Source: Cyanobium sp. FGCU52
GTDB taxonomy: Bacteria; Cyanobacteriota; Cyanobacteriia; PCC-6307; Cyanobiaceae
Reading direction: 5' to 3'
DNA: 61,670 nt
NCBI GenBank assembly: GCA_024958715.1
Contig: JANWUS010000068.1
Span: 1-61,670, forward strand
Part shown: one piece after another, positions 1 through 9,425 of the stretch
Position numbering within the stretch: position 1 is the first letter of the stretch
Layout: each line of letters starts with the position of its first letter
Notes under the pieces: generated by a model
What the model saw: only the letters and a program-made list of their open reading frames with translations
Told to the model about the DNA's origin: nothing
Databases searched by the model: none
Translations under genes and position numbers: made by a program

Positions 1-319
1 GCCTTGGGCGCGCCGGAAAAGCCCGCAAACGTAATTCAGCAAGCCCTACGTAGTTTATTGAGGTACTAGGCTTTTCGCCGCCATTCGATCCTATTCCAAA
101 TTGGCTAAGGAGACAAAAGAAATCATTTCCATACTTTCCTGCACACATCACGTCTCTGTGCTGATCAAGAACTGATCTCGATATTGTTGTAAGCCTGACA
201 GTGAAGTCTTCGCCTGGTTTTATCAGATGGGAGTCATGACGAATGTATGGTGAGCTAAGCTGGACGGTATCATCAGATGAACCAATAGGGGCCCAAGCAA
301 TAGTTGTCATCAGTTTCAT
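1..319 (-). CDS. Unrecognised protein, 5' part only (runs off the left edge)
   Basis: Reading the minus strand from the ATG at 319 gives 106 codons without a stop up to the window edge; the C-terminus lies outside. An in-frame TAA sits just six codons upstream of the ATG, so the start is bounded to ATG 319 or ATG 310. The product begins MKLMTTIAWAPIGSSDD and is soluble-looking, with no signal peptide or membrane segment in the visible part. I do not recognise the family. It lies 136 bp downstream of the membrane-anchored protein at 456-1181, on the same strand and in the same lower-GC stretch, so the two may be one transcription unit. The long open frame in ordinary-GC DNA supports a real gene, but function is unknown. 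Confidence 0.6.
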   Translation of the reverse strand, partial: MKLMTTIAWAPIGSSDDTVQLSSPYIRHDSHLIKPGEDFTVRLTTISRSVLDQHRDVMCAGKYGNDFFCLLSQFGIGSNGGEKPSTSINYVGLAELRLRAFPARPR

Positions 320-455
320 GGCGAACTTCTTTATTTATACTGCCCCCCCGTGAGGCATATCGAGATGATGGAATATCTTAATTATTCATTTGCGACTTTT
401 TGCTCGCCAGCCTGCAGTGCTTGGCAGGGCCGCGTATGCTGCCCAACGCTCGCCA

Positions 456-1181
456 TCACCAGGCCGCTGAAGCTCGCCGCGCATAGGAGAGACTCTCCAG
501 GGGGCGGCTCTGGTGAATGGCGTTGTTATGCTTTGCCGCAATCTCCTGCAATTTTAAACCTAGCGTAAAGGCACCCCCAATAAGTCCGGCTAGGGCAAGA
601 AGTAGACTCCATAACTGGACAGGCTTCAATGAGCCAACGAGTTCAGCCACAGACATCTCACCTGCATTTATCCTTTGCTCCGAACTAGATTTGTACTTTA
701 AGACTTTTCCCTTCCAGTCGCTTAGTATTCCATTAAACTGAGCTGTATTTAGCTTAGATTGATCAAGAGGAACAGCAAGAACAAACCAGTCGTACCCCGG
801 CTCAAGCAAGCCTTCAGCCTTAAGGCCTTCCTCAGTGATGACAAATATGGGTAGATGCCTGGAGTAAGCCATGGCTGCTTCGATATGGTTCCATGGCGTA
901 GCAAGACTTACATTCACCAAGCTTTTCTCTTTACTTCCGCCACGCTTTTCAGTTCCACTTGGAAAGAAACTTCTCTCTAGAGCTATGACCATGATTCCCG
1001 AGCATCTGTCCATTAGCTCAGTGACGGCTTTCAACGGCGCGTCAGAACTAAAGGTGTTTCTCCCAACCGTTTGCGGCACCAAACCTTCGCTTCTGAGCCT
1101 ATCCTCGACGGCTTTTACGAAGTCCTCTTGCTTCGCGTTGCAGGTAGACACAACACTCACGAAGATTGATTTAGGTTCCAT
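456..1181 (-). CDS. Membrane-anchored protein with TIR/deoxyribosyltransferase-like Rossmannoid domain
   Basis: The product has 241 residues. Residues 1-160 look like a small alpha/beta fold: a first strand SIFVSVVST (5-13), a strand GIMVIAL (62-68), then PWNHIEAAMAYSRHLPIFVI (96-115), whose E-x-x-x-A-x-x-x-x-x-P-hydrophobic pattern recalls TIR domains and nucleoside 2-deoxyribosyltransferases. Glu101 would sit where those families keep a catalytic or substrate Glu. One strongly hydrophobic segment (about 187-211) follows, then a short basic tail, so the domain is probably tethered to the membrane. GC and codon use are unlike the genes from 1.5 kb onward, which suggests horizontal acquisition. 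A defence effector or nucleotide-sensing role is inference from fold-like motifs and architecture. The family is not firmly identified. Confidence 0.6.
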   Translation of the reverse strand: MEPKSIFVSVVSTCNAKQEDFVKAVEDRLRSEGLVPQTVGRNTFSSDAPLKAVTELMDRCSGIMVIALERSFFPSGTEKRGGSKEKSLVNVSLATPWNHIEAAMAYSRHLPIFVITEEGLKAEGLLEPGYDWFVLAVPLDQSKLNTAQFNGILSDWKGKVLKYKSSSEQRINAGEMSVAELVGSLKPVQLWSLLLALAGLIGGAFTLGLKLQEIAAKHNNAIHQSRPLESLSYARRASAAW

Positions 1182-1513
1182 TTGAGTAATGAAATTTAGT
1201 AAGCATAACGCTTATTTGATGGTTTCCGAGAACCACTCGATTTGAGCAGTCCCTTTCCGATAACGACAATTGTAGAGGAGGTTCAGAGGGCACAATCCCC
1301 CTTCCCTGCCAGTGGTTTTGCGCCCCTCCCATCCAACAGTCCTCCCTGGTTCTCGGGTCCGATAACCACTTGTGCCTGAAGATACACAAAGCCCTGGAGA
1401 TTCCACAGGACCTTACTGATCCCGTATGTGGAAGGCCACTGGCCCGTAGCCCTCCAGCCAGCACCCGTGCATCCCACCCACCCCAATGCGCAAGGTGTCG
1501 CCACTCATCCCCC
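1182..1513. other. Intergenic region at a composition boundary
   Basis: This stretch of about 330 bp separates the lower-GC left edge from the high-GC core. The first part, up to about 1280, is still AT-rich and should hold the promoter of the gene starting at 1181. The remainder is C-rich on the plus strand. I see no tRNA, no convincing hairpin terminator and no credible short gene; the open frames here have no recognisable protein character. Confidence 0.5.
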
Positions 1514-1909
1514 TCACTCCTGCACCCTTACAGGCGTCCCAATCACCACCCGCTCAAACAACCACCGCGCCGTAGCGCTGCTTGTACGGATGCAGCCATG
1601 GCTCCTCCGTACCCCGAACCGCTCACCCGCCCGCTCCTGCCACGGCGCCGGGTGGATGCACACCGCGTCCGCCTTCAGGCCGCCGCCGCCCAGGCACAGC
1701 ACATGCGGCACTCCCGGGATGCGGTAGTCGGGAGCCGTGAGCGTGGTGAGCGCATAGCGGGAGGCGATCCGGAACTCACCGGTGGGCGTGGGCGTCGCCG
1801 CCAGGCCGGTGGACACCGGCGCCGCATACAGCAGCCGGCCGGCGCCGTCGTAGGCGCTCAGCCGCTGCTGCGACAGATCGATCAGCAACGACGCGACCAG
1901 GGCAAGCAT
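1514..1909 (-). CDS. L,D-transpeptidase (YkuD family)
   Basis: A compact protein of 131 residues made up almost only of a YkuD domain. Such enzymes form 3-3 peptidoglycan cross-links or attach proteins to the wall in the periplasm, using a catalytic cysteine. The hallmark H-x(n)-SHGC-x-R is present: His86 in IHPAPW, then SHGCIR at 103-108 with nucleophile Cys106 and Arg108. The N-terminus begins almost directly with the first strand (LIDLSQQRLSAYDG). Only the few residues MLALVASLL are hydrophobic, so there is no clear signal peptide, which is odd for a periplasmic enzyme; an upstream start or another export route is possible. It follows sufS by 51 bp on the same strand. Confidence 0.88.
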   Translation of the reverse strand: MLALVASLLIDLSQQRLSAYDGAGRLLYAAPVSTGLAATPTPTGEFRIASRYALTTLTAPDYRIPGVPHVLCLGGGGLKADAVCIHPAPWQERAGERFGVRRSHGCIRTSSATARWLFERVVIGTPVRVQE

Positions 1910-1960
1910 GGCCGCACCTCCCGGTGCCTCCTGCCCTGGGTTTACCCACCTGCGCCCGCC

Positions 1961-3265
1961 TCAGGCGTGTTCGCGCAGGAAACCGATCGAACTCTCCAGC
2001 TCCTCGGCGAAGCGGTCGATCTCCTCCGGGGTGGTGGTGAAGCCCAGGCTGGCGCGCGCCGTGCCGGCCAGGCCGTAGTGACGATGCAGGGGCTGGGTGC
2101 AGTGGTGGCCGCTGCGGATGCAGATCCCGGCCGAATCCAGCAGGGCGGCGATGTCGTTCGCATGCAGGCCGTCCACATGGAACGCCGCCAGGGCCGCCCG
2201 ATCGGGCTGCTGATCCGGTGTGGGCCCCAGGATGTGCACCCCTTCGATCGCCTGCAGCCTGGTGAACAGCCGGCGGGTGAGCTGCTGCTCCCAGGCATGG
2301 ATCCGCTCCATCCCCAGCGCCTGCAGATAATCGATCGCGGCGCCCATGCCGATCGCCTCGCCGATCGCCGGCGTGCCGGCCTCGAACTTGTGGGGCAGAT
2401 CCGCCCAGGTGCTCCCATCGAGGAACACGTCCTGGATCATCTCGCCGCCGCCCAGGAACGGCGGCATCGCCTCCAGGATCTCCTCCCGCGCCCACAGGAA
2501 GCCCATCCCCGTGGGTCCGCACAGCTTGTGCGACGAACCCACCAGGAAGTCACAGCCGAGCCGGGCCACATCCACCGGCTGGTGGGGAAGGCTCTGGCAC
2601 GCATCCACCAGCACCAGCGCACCGGCGGCATGGGCCAGCGGCACCAGCGTTTCGATCGGGTTCAGACACCCCAGGGTGTTGCTCACCTGCACCACGCTCA
2701 CCAGCTTGGTGCGCTCGTTGAGCTTCGCCTTCCAATCCTCCAGATCCAGCTCGCCGCTTTCGCTCACCCCCGCATGGCGCAGCACGCAGCCGGTGCGGGC
2801 CGCCAGCAGCTGCCAGGGCACCAGGTTGCTGTGGTGCTCCATCACCGTGAGCAGCACCTCGTCGCCCGCCCGCAGGTTCGCCTCGCCCCAGGTGCGGGCC
2901 ACCAGGTTGATCGCCTCGCTGGCGTTGCGGGTGAACACGATCTCGCGCGGGCCCGCCGCCCCCACGAACGCCGCCACCTTGGCGCGCGCCGCCTCGAAGC
3001 CATCCGTCGCCCTTGCGCTCAGCTGGTGGGCGCCGCGGTGCACGTTGGCGTTGTCGTGGCCGTAGTACTGCTGCAGCGCCTCCAGCACCTGGCGCGGCTT
3101 CTGGCTGGTGGCCGCGTAATCGAGATAGATCAGGGGCTGCCCCAGGCAGGCCGTCTGGGCCAGCAGCGGAAAGTCGGGCCGCGTCAGGGCCGCCAGATCC
3201 TCCACCGCCGGCACCGCGGTTCCGGTGTCGGCCAGGGTGAGGGCGGGGGGCGGGGTGAGCGTCAT
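1961..3265 (-). CDS. sufS: SufS group II cysteine desulfurase
   Basis: PLP-dependent enzyme that takes sulfur from cysteine as a persulfide and feeds Fe-S assembly by SufBCD. The 434 residues match SufS with a short extra N-terminus of about 25 residues. The PLP-binding lysine is Lys247 in SSHKLCGPTG, and the persulfide cysteine is Cys389 in RSGHHCTQPLH, the group II pattern. The start ATG overlaps the sufD stop by 4 bp (ATGA), indicating translational coupling. No sufE lies nearby, so the sulfur acceptor protein must be encoded elsewhere. It is the last suf gene of the operon that begins with ftrC. Confidence 0.97.
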   Translation of the reverse strand: MTLTPPPALTLADTGTAVPAVEDLAALTRPDFPLLAQTACLGQPLIYLDYAATSQKPRQVLEALQQYYGHDNANVHRGAHQLSARATDGFEAARAKVAAFVGAAGPREIVFTRNASEAINLVARTWGEANLRAGDEVLLTVMEHHSNLVPWQLLAARTGCVLRHAGVSESGELDLEDWKAKLNERTKLVSVVQVSNTLGCLNPIETLVPLAHAAGALVLVDACQSLPHQPVDVARLGCDFLVGSSHKLCGPTGMGFLWAREEILEAMPPFLGGGEMIQDVFLDGSTWADLPHKFEAGTPAIGEAIGMGAAIDYLQALGMERIHAWEQQLTRRLFTRLQAIEGVHILGPTPDQQPDRAALAAFHVDGLHANDIAALLDSAGICIRSGHHCTQPLHRHYGLAGTARASLGFTTTPEEIDRFAEELESSIGFLREHA

Positions 3266-4535
3266 CGCCTGATCTCCTCCGGCCCGCCGCTGAAGGAGGG
3301 AGCCTGCCAGAGCGCCGCCCCGGCGGGAAAGTCGCCCAGGATCTCCTGGCAGTAGCCGCGCAGCAGCAGCCGGGCCGCTTCGGCCGCACCGATGCCGCGG
3401 CTGCGCAGGTAAAACAGCTCGTCTTCCTGCAGCGAGCTCACGGTGGCGCCGTGGGCGCAGCGCACGTCGTCGGCCACGATCTCCAGTTCGGGCTTGGTGT
3501 CCACCCGGGCGCGATCCGACAGCAGCAGCGAGCGGCTGAGCTGGGAGGCATCGGTGCGCTGGGCCAGGCGGGGCACCACCACCGCGCCGTTGAACACGCT
3601 GCGGCCCTGGCCATCGGCCACCACCTTGTGCAGCTGCTCCAGACGGCCCTCGGGCCCCTCGAAGCGCACGCGGCTGTGGGTGTCGGCGATCTGATGCTCG
3701 TCCACCACCTGCAGCGCCCGCAGCCGGGTTTCGGCCGCTCCCTCGCTCTGCACCACCCGCGGCTCCAGCCGCACCAGGCCCCAGCCCCGGCTCACGGTGG
3801 CCAGCGCAAAGCGGCTGCCCGGCTGCTGGCGGATCGCCAGCCGGGCCAGCAGCACCGACTCCGACCCGCCGTTGGCCACCACGCCGTGGCGCAGTTCGGC
3901 GCCGGCGCCCAGATCGGCCTCCACCAGCGCGCTGGTGAGGTTGGCGCCACTCGAACGGTGCACCTGCAGCAGTTCCAGCCGGGCCTCCGGCTCCAGCAGC
4001 AGCAGCACCCGCACCGGCAGCACGCCCGGGCCGGAGCCGGCCTCGCTCACCAGTTCCAGCACCTCGCTCACCGCGCCCCGCACCCGCAGGGCCAGCACCG
4101 GCGCGTCGCAGGCGCCCTGGAGCAGCACCGGCCAGTCGGGCGCTTTGCCCTCAGGATCCAGGCAGCGGCCGAGGGCGTCGCGGGTCTCGTCAGCGGAGAG
4201 CACCTCGATGCCGGCGGGCCAGGCGATGGCCGCCAGGGTCTCGGGCCGGCCGTCCAGCACCACCCGGTGATGCCCTTCCGCCACCGGCGGCAGCTCGGGC
4301 AGCGCCTCGGGCGCCAGCAGCTGGGGGGCCACGGCGGCGATCGGGGCCGTGTCGGTGAAGCGCCAGTCGTCCTGGCGGCGGGAGGGCAGGCCGGCGGCCG
4401 CCAGCGCCGCCCGGGCGGACAGGGTGATCTCGGGCCGGAGGCCGGCGGGGGCCGGCAGGGCGCCCAGCAGGGCAGCCACCCAGGGATGGACCGGGGCGGC
4501 CACGGGGGCGGAGGTGGTGAGAGGAGCCGCCACCA

Positions 4536-4539
<4 letters not shown>
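3262..4539 (-). CDS. sufD: SufD, Fe-S cluster assembly scaffold subunit
   Basis: Subunit of the SufBC2D scaffold, which builds Fe-S clusters in the cytosol. The 425-residue product has a variable alpha-helical N-terminus including a WRFTD motif near residue 60, a beta-helix core, and the conserved C-terminal part with [25 protein letters not shown]-type sequence (about residues 350-380) shared by SufB and SufD. The conserved His in RCAHGAT is present. It overlaps sufC upstream and sufS downstream by 4 bp each, so the three are probably co-translated. Confidence 0.96.
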
Positions 4540-5324
<785 letters not shown>

Positions 5325-5376
5325 GGCGGGGCGAAAAGAAAAGGAAGGGAAATGGAGGGAATCGGCAAACGGGAGC

Positions 5377-6816
<1,440 letters not shown>

Positions 6817-6825
6817 GACTCGTTC

Positions 6826-7182
6826 TCAGCTCGATGTATGGGCCTTGATTTCCTCGATGGAAATCGTCTGGCTCTCACCCCGGAAGGGGTTGTCCTCGGT
6901 GAGGAAGAGCATGCAGTGGCATTCCTTGCGCTCCCGCATCGGCACGCAGGGGCAGTTCCAGAACGCCTGGGCCACCTCCGCCTCCTTGTCCTCGTAGTGG
7001 CGGCAGGGGCAGAGGGCGCCGCCCAGCTCGTCCTTGTGGCGGGCGAGCCCTTCGAGAACCACCGCCGTCACGCCCGGATCGCTGCAGAAATAGGTGCCGG
7101 TGCGCTGGGCGTAGGTTTCCGCGAACTTGCGGATCACTTCCAGGCTGTCGGAACCCGAGGGCGTGGCGGTGGCTTCGGACAT
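6826..7182 (-). CDS. ftrC: Ferredoxin:thioredoxin reductase, catalytic (beta) subunit
   Basis: This subunit carries a 4Fe-4S cluster and an adjacent redox disulfide, and passes electrons from photosynthetic ferredoxin to thioredoxin. All seven conserved cysteines can be seen in the 118 residues: Cys33, the CPC pair 58/60, the CPC pair 77/79 and the CHC pair 88/90, within NCPCVPMRERKECHCMLF. It is the first gene of the ftrC-sufBCDS run, so an Fe-S protein central to light-driven redox regulation is placed under the same promoter as the Fe-S assembly machinery. The variable subunit gene is not in this window. Confidence 0.96.
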   Translation of the reverse strand: MSEATATPSGSDSLEVIRKFAETYAQRTGTYFCSDPGVTAVVLEGLARHKDELGGALCPCRHYEDKEAEVAQAFWNCPCVPMRERKECHCMLFLTEDNPFRGESQTISIEEIKAHTSS

Positions 7183-7250
7183 GGGCAGGACAGCGAGGGG
7201 TGACGGAACAGCGGACTCGCGGGCACCCCGGCGCAGGCGGGCGGGGAATT

Positions 7251-7270
7251 ACGAAACGCTTTGGTTTCGT
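7251..7270. promoter_or_regulatory. Probable SufR operator (perfect inverted repeat)
   Basis: A perfect 7-bp inverted repeat with a 6-bp spacer, ACGAAAC-N6-GTTTCGT, lies in the 232-bp gap between the divergent ftrC and sufR starts, at about 70 bp from ftrC and 145 bp from sufR. SufR of other cyanobacteria binds palindromes of the form CAAC-N6-GTTG; this site has the same spacing and AAC/GTT inner halves. It is the only strong palindrome in the gap. Assignment as operator is inference from position, symmetry and the adjacent sufR. Confidence 0.7.
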
Positions 7271-7414
7271 TACCCGGGAGCCTAGGGCAACGCCGCGGAG
7301 CCTGTGGGCGAGGGCCCATTGTGGCCTGCCCCCGGTCCGGCGTCTCCGACATCGGCCCTCGCCAGCCCCAGAGACAGTGCCTGCGTGGCATCGTGTGGGC
7401 GTCAGGCGCCAGCC

Positions 7415-8071
7415 ATGGGCACCCCTTCCCGCACAACCAGCAGCCCGGCACCCACCCGCGACGGTGTGCTGTCTTTGTTGCTGCGCCTGGGTGAAGCCAC
7501 CGCCGCCGAGCTGGCCGAGTCCCTGGGCGTGTCCGTGCAGGTCACCCGCCGCCATCTGCGCGGTCTCGAAGACGAAGGCTTCGTGGAGGCCAGCCCCAGC
7601 GCCGAAGGCCCCGGGCGGCCCAGCAACCACTGGCGGCTCACCGATGCCGGCCACGGCCGCTTCCACGACGGCAGCGAAACCTTTGCCCTCGGCCTGCTCC
7701 ATTCCATCGCCTCGTCGATGCCCGGCGATGCGATCGAGGGGCTGCTCCAGAACCAAGCCGACGAGAAAGCCGCCGACTATCGCTCCCGCATCGGCCTCGG
7801 CCCCCTGAACGAGCGGCTCGAGCGGCTGGTGGAACTGCGCCGGGTGGAGGGCTACGTGGCCGAACTGCGGCCCGATCCTGATAGCAACGGCTGGCTGATC
7901 CATGAGTACCACTGCTCGGTGATGCGGATCGCCGAGGAGTTCCCCGTGGTCTGCGACCAGGAGCTGCAGCTGATCCGCCGCACCTTCCCCGACTGCCACA
8001 TCGAGCGCATCCACTGGCGGCTGGAGGAAGGCCATTCCTGCGGCTTCCGCCTCACGCCGCTTCCCGGCTGA
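7415..8071 (+). CDS. sufR: SufR, Fe-S-sensing transcriptional repressor of suf
   Basis: DeoR/ArsR-like winged-helix repressor that senses Fe-S status through its own cluster. The 218 residues contain an N-terminal HTH (about 15-70, including TAAELAESLGVSVQVTRRHL) and a C-terminal domain with Cys167, Cys180, Cys194 and Cys209. Their spacing is exactly C-X12-C-X13-C-X14-C, the pattern described for SufR. I chose ATG 7415; the frame stays open upstream to 7304 but that part (MGEGPLWPAPG) has no family character and would cover the promoter. It is divergent from ftrC-suf, with the probable operator between them. Confidence 0.95.
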   Translation: MGTPSRTTSSPAPTRDGVLSLLLRLGEATAAELAESLGVSVQVTRRHLRGLEDEGFVEASPSAEGPGRPSNHWRLTDAGHGRFHDGSETFALGLLHSIASSMPGDAIEGLLQNQADEKAADYRSRIGLGPLNERLERLVELRRVEGYVAELRPDPDSNGWLIHEYHCSVMRIAEEFPVVCDQELQLIRRTFPDCHIERIHWRLEEGHSCGFRLTPLPG

Positions 8072-8076
8072 CCCCC

Positions 8077-8448
8077 GTGCTCGAACCGGAGGAACTGGCC
8101 GAACTGGAGGCCACCCTGCTGCCGGCCCTCGAGCGTCACCACCTGCGCCTGCTGGCCCATGGCCTGCGCACCCTGCAGGCGATCGCCGGCCGCCGCGATG
8201 GCGCCTGCCCCGCTCCGGCGGCCATCGCCGCCTGGTGCGCCGATCAGCCCCTGATCGCTGCCGATCCCGGCTTCGCCGAGGCCTTCCGCAGCCAGATGGC
8301 CAGCGCCGCCCTCCAGCTGGAAGCGATCGCCGCTGAAGACGGCAAGCCTCCCCTCGATCTGAGCCTCGACGACCTGGCCCGCTGGGCGGTCCGCCAGGCC
8401 GACCACCGCCTCAGCTCAGCCGCGGCAGCAGACCCACCACCAGGCTGA
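8077..8448 (+). CDS. Small conserved-looking hypothetical protein downstream of sufR
   Basis: Starts with GTG 5 bp after the sufR stop and is probably co-transcribed. The 123-residue product is acidic, mostly alpha-helical by composition and cytosolic, with no metal-binding motif (two isolated cysteines at about 44 and 54). I do not recognise the family. Its 3' end overlaps the 3' end of the convergent transporter gene by 38 bp. Position after sufR hints at a link to Fe-S control, but nothing in the sequence shows it. Confidence 0.75.
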   Translation: MLEPEELAELEATLLPALERHHLRLLAHGLRTLQAIAGRRDGACPAPAAIAAWCADQPLIAADPGFAEAFRSQMASAALQLEAIAAEDGKPPLDLSLDDLARWAVRQADHRLSSAAAADPPPG

Positions 8449-9250
8449 CGCCGGCCAGCGCCACCACGGCCGCGATCACCCCCAGGATTCCGGGTCGATC
8501 GCCGTCGAGGCGCGCCAGGGGCAGGGCCATCACCGGCGCCGTGGCCAGCAGGGCCACCGCCAGCCCGCCCGGCAGGCCCGCCAGGGCGGTCTGCTGCAGC
8601 ACGATGCCGGCGCTGGTGCCCAGCAGGGTGGCCGTCAGCAGCACCGGCCAGCGCGCACGGGCGGGCCGGGGGCTGCGGCGGGGGGCGATCAGCCCCGGCA
8701 GCAGCGGCAGCAGCACCACGGAGGCCGCCGCCAGGCGCACCGTGGCCGCCTGCAGCGGCGTCGGCCCGCCGTCGGTGAGGGCGGCCCGCGAGAGCAGGGC
8801 GCCGGCGCTGCCGCACACCAGCGCCCCCAGGGCCAGCAGCACCCCGACCGCCGGACGCTCCCCCGGCAGCGGCGCCGGCGCCTCGGAGCCGCGGCGCACC
8901 ACCAGCAGCACCGCCAGGCTGATCAGCGCCAGCCCCAACCACTGCTCCGGCTTCGGCACCTCCCCCAGCAGGGCCATGCCCGCCAGGGCCGTGACCGCCG
9001 GGCCGCCGGCATCGAGGGTGAGCGTGCGGCGCGTGCCCAGCCGGCGCAACGCCGCGAAGAACAGGCCGTCGCCCAGGGCGATGCCCACGATCCCGCTCAG
9101 GGCCAGCAGCGCCAGGCTGCGCGGCGAGGCCTGCCAGGGGCCGCCCAGCACCAGGGGCAGCTGAAGGCCTACCGCCAGCAGGTTCTTGAGCAGATTCAGC
9201 TGGCCGGCGCCCAGGGAGGTGGGCAGCCGCCGCCACAGCAGGCTGGCCAC
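8411..9250 (-). CDS. EamA/DMT-superfamily transporter
   Basis: Integral membrane protein of the drug/metabolite transporter group with two EamA repeats. About nine hydrophobic helices can be counted in the 279 residues from GTG 9250, including GLFFAALRRLGTRRTLTLDAG at the end of the first repeat and SAGIVLQQTALAGLPGGLAVAL in the second. Substrate cannot be told. The start is uncertain: the in-frame codons just upstream read ALAAALCWTV, which would complete helix 1, yet they contain no ATG, GTG or TTG. The true start may use a rare codon, or a frameshift may be present. The 3' end overlaps the neighbouring convergent gene. Confidence 0.85.
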   Translation of the reverse strand: MASLLWRRLPTSLGAGQLNLLKNLLAVGLQLPLVLGGPWQASPRSLALLALSGIVGIALGDGLFFAALRRLGTRRTLTLDAGGPAVTALAGMALLGEVPKPEQWLGLALISLAVLLVVRRGSEAPAPLPGERPAVGVLLALGALVCGSAGALLSRAALTDGGPTPLQAATVRLAAASVVLLPLLPGLIAPRRSPRPARARWPVLLTATLLGTSAGIVLQQTALAGLPGGLAVALLATAPVMALPLARLDGDRPGILGVIAAVVALAGVSLVVGLLPRLS

Positions 9251-9343
9251 CGTCCAGCAGAGCGCCGCGGCCAGCGCGGCCGCCGCCGCGACCGGATCGA
9301 CGGGGCATCCCGTGGCTGTGCAGACAGGGGCGGTGATGGGGAG

Positions 9344-9391
9344 CCTCTCGGCGGACCTCTCGGTGGGCCTCTCGGTGGGCCGCTCGGCTTG
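9344..9391. repeat. 12-bp tandem repeat, about four copies
   Basis: Consecutive 12-bp units CCTCTCGGCGGA, CCTCTCGGTGGG, CCTCTCGGTGGG and a degraded CCGCTCGGCTTG lie in the gap between the divergent transporter and bilin-lyase genes. The unit is a multiple of three, so an open frame passes through it, but I read it as non-coding. Slippage in this region could explain the awkward 5' ends of both neighbours. Confidence 0.8.
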
Positions 9392-9425
9392 CGATCATCG
9401 CCCCATCCCCTTCGAGCCTGGCCCC

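Noticed and set aside
1171-1464. Minus-strand open frames of 64-97 codons
   Set aside because: Their translations are Trp/Cys/Arg-rich without any domain and overlap each other in several frames; the region fits non-coding spacer better.
1370-3355. 661-codon plus-strand open frame opposite sufS
   Set aside because: Frame is open only because of high GC; product is Arg/Gln/His-rich shadow of sufS and the L,D-transpeptidase gene, both unmistakable on the other strand.
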